Shown here: positions 20,264 through 28,144 of the stretch, piece after piece
Numbering within the stretch: position 1 is the stretch's first letter
How the letters are laid out: each line of letters starts with the position of its first letter
From: Candidatus Saccharimonadota bacterium
GTDB taxonomy: Bacteria > Patescibacteriota > Saccharimonadia > Saccharimonadales > Saccharimonadaceae
DNA length: 32,788 nt
Direction: 5' to 3'
Assembly: GCA_017460045.1 (NCBI GenBank)
Contig: JAFUBU010000001.1
Span: 1-32,788, forward strand
Notes under the pieces: model-generated
What the model saw: only the letters and a program-made list of their open reading frames with translations
Database searches by the model: none
What the model was told of the DNA's origin: nothing
Made by a program: the position numbers and the translations under genes

Positions 20264-20622
20264 TCTTGCGCGTCGCCTTCCTCGCTCGTTTCGTCGTCGA
20301 TCTGTGTAGAATCTTCGCACGAGCCGACGGTCTCTCCCTCGACGACAACGTCCGCGACCGTTTCCGCCGTTTCCTCGCTCGTTTCTTCAACGACCGGGGG
20401 CGGGGCGACCTCGACAAGATCGAAGGCGATAGTGGACTTATAACGCGTCCCGGGGTCAACGCCGATAGTGTGAACCGAAACGCCCGCGCCACCTAGACTA
20501 GCGCGCAATTGCGCGGCGGCTTCTTCGATCTTGTCGTCCTCGACGTCGCCGATCTGCGCGACAAAGACGCGGCATTTTTGACATTGAACAATATCGATCA
20601 ACGTAAATTGTTTGTTACTCAT
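20260..20622 (-). CDS. Hypothetical acidic protein, 120 aa
   Basis: Not recognised. A compact N-terminal part (SNKQFTLIDIVQCQKCRVFVAQIGDVEDDKIEEAAAQL) with a CxxC pair is followed by a long acidic tail of Glu/Thr/Val/Asp repeats (about 75-120), probably disordered. ATG 20622 is chosen because it overlaps the preceding stop as TAATG, the usual coupling in this operon. An upstream in-frame ATG would lie wholly in the previous gene. Confidence 0.6.
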   Translation of the reverse strand: MSNKQFTLIDIVQCQKCRVFVAQIGDVEDDKIEEAAAQLRASLGGAGVSVHTIGVDPGTRYKSTIAFDLVEVAPPPVVEETSEETAETVADVVVEGETVGSCEDSTQIDDETSEEGDAQE

Positions 20623-20936
20623 TAGAACGGCGCTCCGTTTCTCTCGTTGTCTTGAATCAGACAAAGGCGTTTGATCGTTTCTTTGTCCGTTGGAATTAGC
20701 GCGGCGCGACTATTACGAACGACGCCAACGTAGAATTTAAGGACGCCCGCTTCGTCCGTTTGTTCCTCGAACGTTGCAACGTCTTTTACCTTAGGCAAAT
20801 ACGCCTCCGACCCGCTCGCTCCGTAAAGGTTTAAGGCGGTATAATAGGCTAAAAGATCGCGACGAAACGTCCGGCCTTCAAACGACTTCAAAGGAACGAA
20901 CGTCGCCAAGTCGTCGACGCTCTCGATTATTTCCAT
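20622..20936 (-). CDS. Hypothetical protein, 104 aa
   Basis: Not recognised. Small mixed alpha/beta protein (VDDLATFVPLKSFEGRTFRRDLLAYYTALNLYG; VLKFYVGVVRNSRAALIPTDKETIKRL). It lies between the RusA resolvase and the acidic 120-aa gene, with coupled translation to the latter. No strong ribosome site is visible before its ATG. Confidence 0.6.
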   Translation of the reverse strand: MEIIESVDDLATFVPLKSFEGRTFRRDLLAYYTALNLYGASGSEAYLPKVKDVATFEEQTDEAGVLKFYVGVVRNSRAALIPTDKETIKRLCLIQDNERNGAPF

Positions 20937-20946
20937 AGCTAACCCG

Positions 20947-21318
20947 TTAATCTAAATCGACAAAGCGCGAGGCAAGCGGTCGAACAATAACGCGCGTTTC
21001 CTCCTTGCCGGGGCTTGCGAATTGGCAAGAAACTCGACCGACGCGCCGGTCGTCGTCCCAAAAATGAGCGCGCGTCAATGCGTCTAATACCGGTTTTATA
21101 CGGTTGTCCACGTCGCCGCGCCCCTGTTTCGTCCTTACAATAATATCAACGTCAACCGCCGTCCACTCGCTCGGAATCCTGCGCCCAGCGACCGTATAGC
21201 CGACGACCTCATAAAAAGCCGCCGCCTTCGGGCTTAAATAGCTGTGCCCGCGACCGTTGCGCCAGATTAGATTAGCGGTCGGCGGCGCCGCGCCAATTTG
21301 TAAGGTTATCGGTTCCAT
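20947..21318 (-). CDS. rusA: RusA-family Holliday junction resolvase, 123 aa
   Basis: The core GRGDVDNRIKPVLDALTRAHFWDDDRRV (residues 66-93) carries the RusA signature. Asp69 and Asp71 with Asn72, Lys75 and Asp79, then the WDDD acidic cluster (88-90), match the metal-binding and catalytic acidic residues of the family. Function: cuts four-way DNA junctions during phage replication and recombination, clearing branches before packaging. Length is usual for the family. It is unusual that it lies inside the late structural operon rather than with recT. Late timing suggests a role in resolving branched concatemers just before packaging. Confidence 0.85.
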   Translation of the reverse strand: MEPITLQIGAAPPTANLIWRNGRGHSYLSPKAAAFYEVVGYTVAGRRIPSEWTAVDVDIIVRTKQGRGDVDNRIKPVLDALTRAHFWDDDRRVGRVSCQFASPGKEETRVIVRPLASRFVDLD

Positions 21319-21338
21319 ATTCTCTATTATCGCGCGCG

Positions 21339-21659
21339 TTAAACGTTTTTCGCGCGCGTATAAAATATTTTTCTAGCGCCGGGTCGATTGTAAAGCCAAC
21401 CCCAATAGTCGCCATTGTCGCCGCGAATAATCGGGAAGACGCCGCCGTCAACCGCTAGCGCGTACCCTGCGGCGATCTCGACCGCCGCGTCCACGCTCCA
21501 CGCTCGAACGTTTGTCAACCCGTCGAACGCGCCCGCGATTGTATCGACTTCGCGCCGCTCTGCTTTGATCTCGATTGGTATCTGTGCCTCCGGCGTAAGT
21601 AATACCGCCGAGATTGGATTAAATCGCCCCAGGCGTTGTAATACGTTGTACGGTTTCAC
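21339..21659 (-). CDS. Hypothetical connector-region protein, 106 aa
   Basis: Not recognised. A beta-rich small protein with a C-terminal aromatic motif GDYWGWLYNRPGARKIFYT. Size and position between head and tail modules would fit a neck or head-completion protein, by inference only. It uses a GTG start at 21659 preceded by AAGAGG. Confidence 0.55.
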   Translation of the reverse strand: MKPYNVLQRLGRFNPISAVLLTPEAQIPIEIKAERREVDTIAGAFDGLTNVRAWSVDAAVEIAAGYALAVDGGVFPIIRGDNGDYWGWLYNRPGARKIFYTRAKNV

Positions 21660-21670
21660 GTCGTCGCCTC

Positions 21671-22315
21671 TTACGCGTCTATAACGCAGATTTGCTCGTC
21701 ACCCGTTGGCGTCGTTACGGTAACGTACTTCGTTTTTAGTCCGACTCCGTATTTCGTGCCGGCCGAATCGGGAACGCGCCCGCTTAAATTGAAATACCTT
21801 GCATCTAGGTACAAAAAGCCGCTATCGACGTAGTTATTAAGGTTCCCCGTGCCGGTATAGACCGCAACGCCTCGCGTTCCCGTATTGTCGACTAGTCGCG
21901 CGCCGGTCTGATTGTCCACGCGCGATATGTCTATCGAATAGCCGCCCGCGTACACAGTTTGCGCTTGCGCGTCTTCTTGCAACGTCTCCCAACGTCCGCG
22001 CCAAATAACAAACATACGCCATGAATTAGCCGACCCGCGCGGGGTTGCCAACGCCGTCGGCGCGTAAACCGTGAACTCGAAAGAGGTATCGGCGCGTCCA
22101 GCCTGATTGATAAATACTGCCGTTGCGTAGTACGTCCCGGCGTTGTTGCGATTCCACGACGACCGCAACAACGCCGGGCGAATATCGTAAAACAAAGACG
22201 CGCGCGAACTTTCTACATTATCCGCCGCCGCGCTTTTCGCGCTCGAATCCGTCGCCGCGTCGACCTTTTCCGCCCACGATCTCCTTACCAGAACGCCGGG
22301 GTCTGCTCCGTCCAT
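21671..22315 (-). CDS. Hypothetical, likely virion-associated protein, 214 aa
   Basis: Not recognised. After a helical start (SWAEKVDAATDSSAKSAAADNVESSRASL) it is beta-rich with many Thr/Tyr/Gly residues (AGTYYATAVFINQAGRADTSFEFTVYAP; KYVTVTTPTGDEQICV). This style suits a capsid-surface or tail protein or a carbohydrate-binding module. It overlaps the methyltransferase 3' end by 31 bp and abuts the connector-region gene. Confidence 0.55.
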   Translation of the reverse strand: MDGADPGVLVRRSWAEKVDAATDSSAKSAAADNVESSRASLFYDIRPALLRSSWNRNNAGTYYATAVFINQAGRADTSFEFTVYAPTALATPRGSANSWRMFVIWRGRWETLQEDAQAQTVYAGGYSIDISRVDNQTGARLVDNTGTRGVAVYTGTGNLNNYVDSGFLYLDARYFNLSGRVPDSAGTKYGVGLKTKYVTVTTPTGDEQICVIDA

Positions 22316-23058
22316 TTATCCGCCTCCTCTTTCGTTGTTAGTCGTTGCGCCCACGTAGTATTGCGCAACCTATTTTCCGCAACGTCTGCGATTGTAGGGA
22401 CATTCTCGACCCCGACAAAGTTTATCCCGAAACGGGCGCAAGCCGCGCCGGTCGTCGCCGACCCGCAAAAAGGGTCTAAAACGTCGGTTGCGTCGTCTGG
22501 TAGAATCCTTAACAGTTCCGCGCACACGGTCTCGTTTTTCTGTGTCGGATGAATGCGCGACTCGTTAGCGGGGGCGCTCCCTTCTAAATAACCCTTTACA
22601 AACTTGTCGGATACGCCGTTGACGGTGCCCCATATAACAAACTCGCACACTTGCGTAAAATACCCGGGATGGCATCTTGCGTTGTTCTTGTTCCACGGTA
22701 TCAAACCGCGATAAACGATCCCGCTACTCTGCATCGCCATTGTAAAGGCGGGTATCATCACCCAATCTGTAAAGCAGAAAAAGTAGCCGGGCGCGCGTAA
22801 AACAAGCGCCGACGCTTGCATCCAATGTCGCGCGAACTCATACGCCGCGAACTGATTTGGCGCCTCGCTAAAATTGCAATCTTCAAGCCGCGAACCGACG
22901 CGCGCTAAATTAACATACTTACGCGCGCCGCTACCGTAACTGCCGCCTGGGCGCGAACAATAGGGCGGGTCGGTCAAGATCGCGTCGAACTTGCGCCCCT
23001 CCCTATGGAAACGTTGCAACGTCTCGAAAGAGTCGCCGCGAATAATTTCATACGTCAT
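22285..23058 (-). CDS. Beta-class site-specific DNA methyltransferase, 257 aa
   Basis: Motif order marks a beta-class N4-cytosine/N6-adenine methyltransferase. Catalytic DAILTDPPYCS (DPPY 30-33) comes first, then a HPTQK motif (170-174), and the SAM-binding DVLDPFCGSATTGAACARFGINFVGVE (193-218) comes last. It modifies a short DNA target that is not deducible here. With the D12 enzyme at 18894 this gives two DNA methyltransferases of different classes in one small genome, with no restriction nuclease recognised. That suggests protection against host restriction. The leader before it contains a strong GC hairpin (23097-23126). Confidence 0.9.
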   Translation of the reverse strand: MTYEIIRGDSFETLQRFHREGRKFDAILTDPPYCSRPGGSYGSGARKYVNLARVGSRLEDCNFSEAPNQFAAYEFARHWMQASALVLRAPGYFFCFTDWVMIPAFTMAMQSSGIVYRGLIPWNKNNARCHPGYFTQVCEFVIWGTVNGVSDKFVKGYLEGSAPANESRIHPTQKNETVCAELLRILPDDATDVLDPFCGSATTGAACARFGINFVGVENVPTIADVAENRLRNTTWAQRLTTKEEADKWTEQTPAFW

Positions 23059-23096
23059 TTAAAAGCCGCCAATCGCCGCCCATGTAGGTTTTTCGC

Positions 23097-23126
23097 GCGG
23101 GGCGGGGACTGTATACCCCGCCCCGC
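23097..23126 (-). promoter_or_regulatory. Strong GC hairpin upstream of methyltransferase
   Basis: GCGGGGCGGGG (23097-23107) and CCCCGCCCCGC (23116-23126) form an 11-bp perfect stem with an 8-base loop. It lies between the 73-aa membrane protein gene and the methyltransferase start. No T-run follows in either direction, so it is more likely an RNA-stability or attenuation element than an intrinsic terminator. Confidence 0.5.
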
Positions 23127-23182
23127 TATCGCGGCGCGCTAGGGCGGCTCCGGCGCGTCGCGAATCCGCTTAAAAAGCAATT

Positions 23183-23404
23183 TTAAAATTCATTTTCCGG
23201 CGCGACTAGCTGCGGCCCCGCTTCAATCCGACAAGGGGACGCGTTGATCTTGTCGACGATTGCCTGCGCCTCATAAAGGGCGGTTTGCGCTTTCTCTCGC
23301 TCTCTCCCCGCCGTCGCCATTGCAACAAGCGCGACAAGCAATAGAACGCATTCTAGCGCTAGTTTTAAAGCCTCTAGCGCGCGGACGGCGCCTTCTCCCG
23401 TCAT
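23183..23404 (-). CDS. Small one-pass membrane protein, 73 aa (holin/spanin-like?)
   Basis: One strong transmembrane segment (about residues 15-33, ALECVLLLVALVAMATA) is followed by a charged helical tail (GREREKAQTALYEAQAIVDKI). There is no lipobox. ATGA overlap with the protease-thioredoxin gene implies co-translation and a joint function. Its size suits a holin, pinholin or i-spanin, but a membrane partner for the fusion protein is equally possible. No family was recognised. Confidence 0.6.
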   Translation of the reverse strand: MTGEGAVRALEALKLALECVLLLVALVAMATAGREREKAQTALYEAQAIVDKINASPCRIEAGPQLVAPENEF

Positions 23405-25176
23405 TCCTTGCCCCCCTTCGTAACGTCGCGCGACGCCGCGTTTGCGGCGGCTATAAGCGCCGCAAACTCTTTCGCGCGGGTATACAAGCGGCCAATTGCG
23501 CCGAAGGCAACCCGCGCCGCGATCACAGCAAGAAAGACGACCGCGAAAAGAACACAGACAAAACGCGCGCGATAAACGCGCCAGGCGCTCGCTAGTCGCT
23601 CCCCTATGGTTTGACTCACTTTCGCGCCGATCTCTTCTCCTGCGTCGTTCAAAAGCCCTTGCGCGCGGTCTACGGTCTCGTCGATCTTGCCGTCGATCTT
23701 TTTCTCGAGTCGCGCCGCTAGCGCGTCGAGCGCTCTTGCTCCGATACCGCCGCGCGACTCTTGCGCGTCGCTCTCGTTGTCGCTCTCGTTGTCCCCACGA
23801 CGTTTGCGCGGGATAATTGGCGTCGGGGGCGGGGTCGTATCCTCGCTCTCGCCGTCGTCTGTAAGGTTATCGTTTCGACCGTCGCCCCGGTCTCGTTCTA
23901 TGAGATCGCGCAACAACCCGGCGGGCGGATTAGTCGCCGCGACTCTTTCCGCGTCGAAATCGTAGGACGCCGGGTCGGTTATATAGACCGCGATTGTCTT
24001 TTCAATCTCGCCCGGCTCCGATACGACGACGCCGTTTTCCGCTCCCATTCTGTAACGCTTGCCCGCGTCGTCGCCGTCGGTCGACTCGATAGGGGGGGCG
24101 GGGGGTAAAACCTCACTTTGACCGTTGAAACGCGCATGCGCGCTCGATATGGCTTTTACAATCGCGGAATAACTGCCCAGGCGTTTAATATCCGCAAACG
24201 TTGCGCGCGCGATCTCTTGCGCGGCTTCGTCCACAATTAAAAATGTCGGTATCTCTGTTACGTTATACGCGCTCGCAAGATACGCCTCGTCCTTTTTCAA
24301 CGGGTCAACGCGTCTAACTTCGTAGCCCGCGACCGTTTCCGTCTGGAGTAAGCCTTGCGCCGCGACCTCGCAGGCGGGGCAATCCTCCGACGTAAAGGCA
24401 AGGATAGAAAGTTCCTTCGATCTATCCGCGACAAGTCGCCGCGTATAACCTGCGGGCGCGCTCGTTGCTACAAGCCCGCCGTTTAACAGGTTTCGCAAGG
24501 GAAGGGCGCCCCCCTTGCTTTCGTCTTGCCCCTTTGCTCCTAGTAGATACGTTAATTTGGCGACGTCGTAAACTCGCCCGCCGTCGACTACGCAAATACC
24601 CGACCCGGACTGCCCAGGAACGGGGGGCGGGGAAAAAATCGCCATACCGCCGTCTAATCGCTCGATTGTGCCCCTCCAACCTTGATCGAATCGCCCGTCG
24701 GGGCATCCGCTCGACATAAAGGGACGACCGACAAGCGCGGCGGGGTCAACGCTTTTCATAGGGATATACGGCGGATCAATCTTCTTCAACTCGTTTGCGT
24801 CGACTTCGATAATAGCGAAATCGCGCCCCGTGTTGTCGTTGCGCGATTTAAAGACGACCGACCCCGCGACGGTCTCCATCTTGCTATTCGTCCAAAAGTC
24901 AAGTTGACAAGCGCGGTTGGCGCTCGTTACGTGATCGTTGGTAGAAATATACGCCTTGCCCGTTTGCTCGTTGTATCCGTTAAAAATCCCGGTGCCGCGC
25001 GCGTTGCTAACTCGAACGCGACAAGACGCGGCGTGCACGTCGCTTAGCGTTGCGTCCGCGCGCCTAAATTCAACCGCGAAAATGGACGCGGGCGCGATTA
25101 GACAAGCAAGGACAAGCGCGCCCGGGCTCGTCAATGGATACGAAAAAAGACGACGCAATAACAAGGCGTATTTCAT
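23401..25176 (-). CDS. Membrane-anchored trypsin-like protease fused to thioredoxin domain, 591 aa
   Basis: Domains in order: an N-terminal export signal (residues 1-35, hydrophobic GALVLACLIAPASIFA) and a trypsin-like serine protease domain (about 45-235) with a visible triad His82 (STNDHV), Asp119 (GRDFAIIEV) and Ser190 (PGQSGSG). A thioredoxin-like domain follows (about 250-350) with active site Cys266-Pro-Ala-Cys269 and cis-Pro310 (EIPTFLIVD). Then comes a disordered acidic/Pro linker (about 430-475), an amphipathic helix region, a transmembrane segment (538-562) and a short basic tail. Protease and redox domains should face the periplasm. The fusion is unusual for a phage. It may cleave and reduce disulphide-linked envelope proteins, or mature surface proteins; both are inferences. 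It is transcribed with a small membrane protein and a methyltransferase, between head and tail genes. Confidence 0.8.
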   Translation of the reverse strand: MKYALLLRRLFSYPLTSPGALVLACLIAPASIFAVEFRRADATLSDVHAASCRVRVSNARGTGIFNGYNEQTGKAYISTNDHVTSANRACQLDFWTNSKMETVAGSVVFKSRNDNTGRDFAIIEVDANELKKIDPPYIPMKSVDPAALVGRPFMSSGCPDGRFDQGWRGTIERLDGGMAIFSPPPVPGQSGSGICVVDGGRVYDVAKLTYLLGAKGQDESKGGALPLRNLLNGGLVATSAPAGYTRRLVADRSKELSILAFTSEDCPACEVAAQGLLQTETVAGYEVRRVDPLKKDEAYLASAYNVTEIPTFLIVDEAAQEIARATFADIKRLGSYSAIVKAISSAHARFNGQSEVLPPAPPIESTDGDDAGKRYRMGAENGVVVSEPGEIEKTIAVYITDPASYDFDAERVAATNPPAGLLRDLIERDRGDGRNDNLTDDGESEDTTPPPTPIIPRKRRGDNESDNESDAQESRGGIGARALDALAARLEKKIDGKIDETVDRAQGLLNDAGEEIGAKVSQTIGERLASAWRVYRARFVCVLFAVVFLAVIAARVAFGAIGRLYTRAKEFAALIAAANAASRDVTKGGKE

Positions 25177-25191
25177 TCTAACAACCTTCGA

Positions 25192-25449
25192 TTAACGATT
25201 GTTTTTCTTTGCGTTAGCGGGTCTGCCCGCGCGCTTTCGCGGCGCGGGCGTTCCCTCGCTCTCGCTCGACAAAGTACCCGCCGGAGCGGTCGTTGCCGTT
25301 TCGTTTCCTAAAATCGCCGACGCAATCGTCGCCGCGCTCTCGCTCGGATATTCAATCCGACCTAAAGGCGCGCCCGTTTTTACGTCGATCAACTTTAAAG
25401 ACGTAACCGCTCCGGGGGTAATAATTACCGATACGCGCGAATCTTTCAC
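25192..25449 (-). CDS. Hypothetical protein with basic tail, 85 aa
   Basis: Not recognised. The first half is beta-like (VSVIITPGAVTSLKLIDVKTGAPLGRIEY). The end is disordered and very basic, with an AT-hook-like KRAGRPANAKKNNR. It shares the peptide ESEGTPAPR, encoded by an identical 28-bp DNA segment, with the portal C-terminus (28188-28215). It uses a GTG start with TAGGAG upstream. A head-associated or DNA-contacting role is possible from position. Confidence 0.6.
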   Translation of the reverse strand: MKDSRVSVIITPGAVTSLKLIDVKTGAPLGRIEYPSESAATIASAILGNETATTAPAGTLSSESEGTPAPRKRAGRPANAKKNNR

Positions 25450-25460
25450 GGCTTGCGCTC

Positions 25461-25853
25461 CTAGTTAGTAGCGACCTTTGCGTCGGGCGCGATCATAACG
25501 CAAAGCCGCCCCGAAATATCCGGCACCTTAACGACGTACCCGATAAAGATAGAACCGCTCGCAAGACTCAACGCGCCTTCCGTCGCGCTCGACGGCGTAT
25601 AGTAAACCGGCGTTCCGACTGCGGGGTCTTCGGTCGTCCCTTCGGGATAATCGAACGCAAACACGCCCGCGCGGCTAAAAGCCCCCAATTGTCCCGATTG
25701 GATAGGGAGTTCCGCGACTCCGAAAAGCCCGGACGTAGAAAAAGCCGGGCAATAAATCGTATTTGGCGCGACGTCTGCAACCGCGACCGCATAGAATCGC
25801 GACGAATCCGCCTGGATACGCGAGGCGGGCGCTTGTCCGAAAGTATCTGCCAT
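25461..25853 (-). CDS. DUF2190-like capsid decoration protein, 130 aa
   Basis: The pattern ASRIQADSSRFYAVAVADVAPNTIYCPAFSTSGLFGVAELPIQSGQLGAF and the closing IGYVVKVPDISGRLCVMIAP fit the DUF2190 family, beta-rich proteins that stud the capsid exterior and stabilise it. It follows the capsid fusion gene by 18 bp, the usual place, and AAGAGG precedes the ATG. Confidence 0.75.
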   Translation of the reverse strand: MADTFGQAPASRIQADSSRFYAVAVADVAPNTIYCPAFSTSGLFGVAELPIQSGQLGAFSRAGVFAFDYPEGTTEDPAVGTPVYYTPSSATEGALSLASGSIFIGYVVKVPDISGRLCVMIAPDAKVATN

Positions 25854-25871
25854 GTTCTAACCTCTTGCCTT

Positions 25872-28130
25872 CTATTCAGTAACAACGACGATCCCGTCCG
25901 CGTATTGCGTCGTTACGCTGTAGGGGTAAATCATTTGATAAGTCAAGCCCCACACGCTAGGGTCGTAATCAAACGTCCTGATCTGCGGCGCTTCGTATCC
26001 AACTAACTTATTGACACAAACGACCGGGCGCGTTTGCGGGTCTCGGATGAACGCCCAGCAACCGCTCGCCAACAAGCTCGGCGTCGTGCCGTCGGCTTTC
26101 GTCGCGCGCGCGTGCGCCGCGTCAAGATACGCCCACACGAAAGGCTCGAACCGCCCGCGCCAAATGTTAGGCGTTGCGACGCCGCCATTTAGGGCGACGA
26201 ACTCTTGGTGGTAGATTTTTAGGGCGTTGCTTGCGTATTTCTGCGGGGTCAACAGTTTAGCGCGATCAACACGCAACGGCGCGCCGTTTGCGTTGCTAAA
26301 CGACGCAAGCGCGGTTAAGGCGGCGTCAATGCCGCTTTCGTCTAACGTCGCGCCCGTAACAAGGTTGCCGCGCGCCGCCGATACAAGCGCCGCTCCCGCC
26401 GCGTCTTTCGCGTCCCCGTCGATAACTCGCCAGAACGTTTCCGCGACGTCGTGTTCGATACAGTCGTCCCCCAACGTCTCGAACTGGCGCAAGAGTTCCG
26501 CGAAAACGTCGATTTGGTCGTTAATAATAACCATTTCGGGGATCGTGAAATTAACGCCGTTGGCTTTCGTCGCGCGGTCGTAACGCTCCGTCGTAAACGT
26601 GATATTACTAATCGCGCCCGTTTCGCTAATCTCTCGAAGGCGTCCTTGCAACGTCGGCAGATAGCTTGGAACGCTATTAAAATCTGCCAACGTATTAACG
26701 CGCGCGACGTCTTGCCAAACTCGCTCCGCCGTTTCTGCCGTCGGCTCGAGGAACGCTTGCAAGACAAGCGAAAAGACGTCCAAGGCGTTAATCGTGCTAA
26801 ATCCCGCCGCCGCCGTCGCTTTGCGGCAATTATTGCGACAATCGCTCCACGCGTCAAGAAGATTGGTATTGACTCCGAAAGATCCGCGCCTGTAGCTATT
26901 GTTACTCGCCGCAATTACGGTCTTTAAAGTCGCGCCCCTGTGTTCTTTACTTTCCGCCGCGTCAATAACCCTTTGGTCGAAATGGAAAGCCGCCTGGACT
27001 CGCTCCGGGCTCATACCTAGCGTGCGCGCAAGACTCGCCGCGATAACGTCTTGCGCCTTCGGCTCATTGACTCGACCGGCGCGCCCGATAGTAGGGAACC
27101 CCGCGCGCGCTTGCGCTCGCTTAACCCTGCGTTGCGTATCGTCCACGCTCCAGCCCCTTTCGATAGCTTTCGCCGCAAGTCGCGGCGATTTTTTCGCAAT
27201 GATACGCAACGCCGCAACGCGCCGCGCCTCTTTGCCTTTCGCTCGCTTAATCTTTGCAACCGCTTTTTTAGCGGCGATTTTAGCGACCGCCTCCAGGTCG
27301 TCGACTTCATCGCGCGCGATCTCGTCGACGATCTCGTCCTTGATGTTTTCCAACTCGTCGACGATCTCTGCCGCGTCCAATTTCTCGGCCGCGACGTCAA
27401 CGACGTCTTCGATAATTTCCGCGCGCGTTTCTTCTTCGTCGACAATCGCGTCCACTGCGTCCGAGGCGACGTCTTCGGCGATTTCGTCGACTTTGGCGTC
27501 GATTGCTTCGTCGACAATGTCTTCGACGTCAACCGCCGCGCGCGCTTCGTCTCGCTCCATGTCTTCGATCTTGTCGCGCTCTCGTTCTTTTTCTTCGTCC
27601 ATTGTTTCGGCTCCTTTCAAAGCTCTAAACAGTTTAACAGAGGCGCGCGCGACGCGCGCCGACCCGTCGCCGCCGATAGGTACAAAGCTACCCTCGACAA
27701 GCGCGCCGTTATGTACGATAGCCGCCGCCCCGATAATATCGCGCCCGTTGACTTGCGCCCGCTCCCCGTCGCCGATCCACTCTATGTCGTTGTCCGTGAA
27801 ACGGTAAACGCCTATACTAGGAACGAACGGCGCCACATTGTCTTCAATATCAAAGACTTTCGCCGCCGCCTCCGTGCCCCCTACGATAACGTCGCAAGAT
27901 ACCGTCCGCCCGTCGTTTACAATGTTGTCCAAATAGCCGACGATCTGCTCTAGATCGTGTTCTAATAGGGCTTTAGGCGCGGGGTCAATCGATAGCGTCG
28001 ATAAATCTATATAGGCGGGGACGTCGAATCCGTCGATAAATGCGGGGCCGCCCGAATAAAGCGGGTCGAAACGATACCGCCGCGTCTCGGTTTCCGCTCG
28101 CGTGTCTGCTATAAATGCCTTTAAAATCAT
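25872..28130 (-). CDS. Prohead protease-scaffold-major capsid fusion, 752 aa
   Basis: One gene carries three head functions. Residues 1-170 resemble an HK97-type (S78) prohead protease, with His58 in ALLEHDLEQIVGYLDNI and Ser105 in VPSIGVYR as likely catalytic residues. Residues 177-350 are a strongly acidic, helical scaffold-like segment (repeats of IVDE, AEDV and DDLEAVAKIA) ending in a basic stretch. Residues about 385-752 are the major capsid protein, with an HK97-like fold inferred. Protease/capsid fusions are known in some phages but uncommon. Met177 has its own strong ribosome site (AAAGGAG), so a scaffold-capsid form without protease is probably also made. The start ATG at 28130 follows GGAG. 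Confidence 0.85.
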   Translation of the reverse strand: MILKAFIADTRAETETRRYRFDPLYSGGPAFIDGFDVPAYIDLSTLSIDPAPKALLEHDLEQIVGYLDNIVNDGRTVSCDVIVGGTEAAAKVFDIEDNVAPFVPSIGVYRFTDNDIEWIGDGERAQVNGRDIIGAAAIVHNGALVEGSFVPIGGDGSARVARASVKLFRALKGAETMDEEKERERDKIEDMERDEARAAVDVEDIVDEAIDAKVDEIAEDVASDAVDAIVDEEETRAEIIEDVVDVAAEKLDAAEIVDELENIKDEIVDEIARDEVDDLEAVAKIAAKKAVAKIKRAKGKEARRVAALRIIAKKSPRLAAKAIERGWSVDDTQRRVKRAQARAGFPTIGRAGRVNEPKAQDVIAASLARTLGMSPERVQAAFHFDQRVIDAAESKEHRGATLKTVIAASNNSYRRGSFGVNTNLLDAWSDCRNNCRKATAAAGFSTINALDVFSLVLQAFLEPTAETAERVWQDVARVNTLADFNSVPSYLPTLQGRLREISETGAISNITFTTERYDRATKANGVNFTIPEMVIINDQIDVFAELLRQFETLGDDCIEHDVAETFWRVIDGDAKDAAGAALVSAARGNLVTGATLDESGIDAALTALASFSNANGAPLRVDRAKLLTPQKYASNALKIYHQEFVALNGGVATPNIWRGRFEPFVWAYLDAAHARATKADGTTPSLLASGCWAFIRDPQTRPVVCVNKLVGYEAPQIRTFDYDPSVWGLTYQMIYPYSVTTQYADGIVVVTE
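27600..27618 (-). promoter_or_regulatory. Internal ribosome site and start in capsid fusion
   Basis: On the minus strand, GAAAGGAG (27618-27611) lies 8 bases before an in-frame ATG (27602-27600) encoding Met177 of the fusion, exactly at the junction between protease and scaffold. A 576-aa scaffold-capsid protein would result. This supplies capsid in excess over protease, as lambda does with C/Nu3. Confidence 0.65.
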
Positions 28131-28144
28131 CGTTTACAACTCCA

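Noticed and set aside
23097-23126. Intrinsic terminator
   Set aside because: The stem is strong but no T-run follows on either strand, so it is listed only as a structured element.
26899-27953. Two long + strand open frames opposite the capsid fusion
   Set aside because: They are antisense shadows of the acidic scaffold segment; Ser/Thr/Ala- or Arg/Phe-rich translations with no domain.
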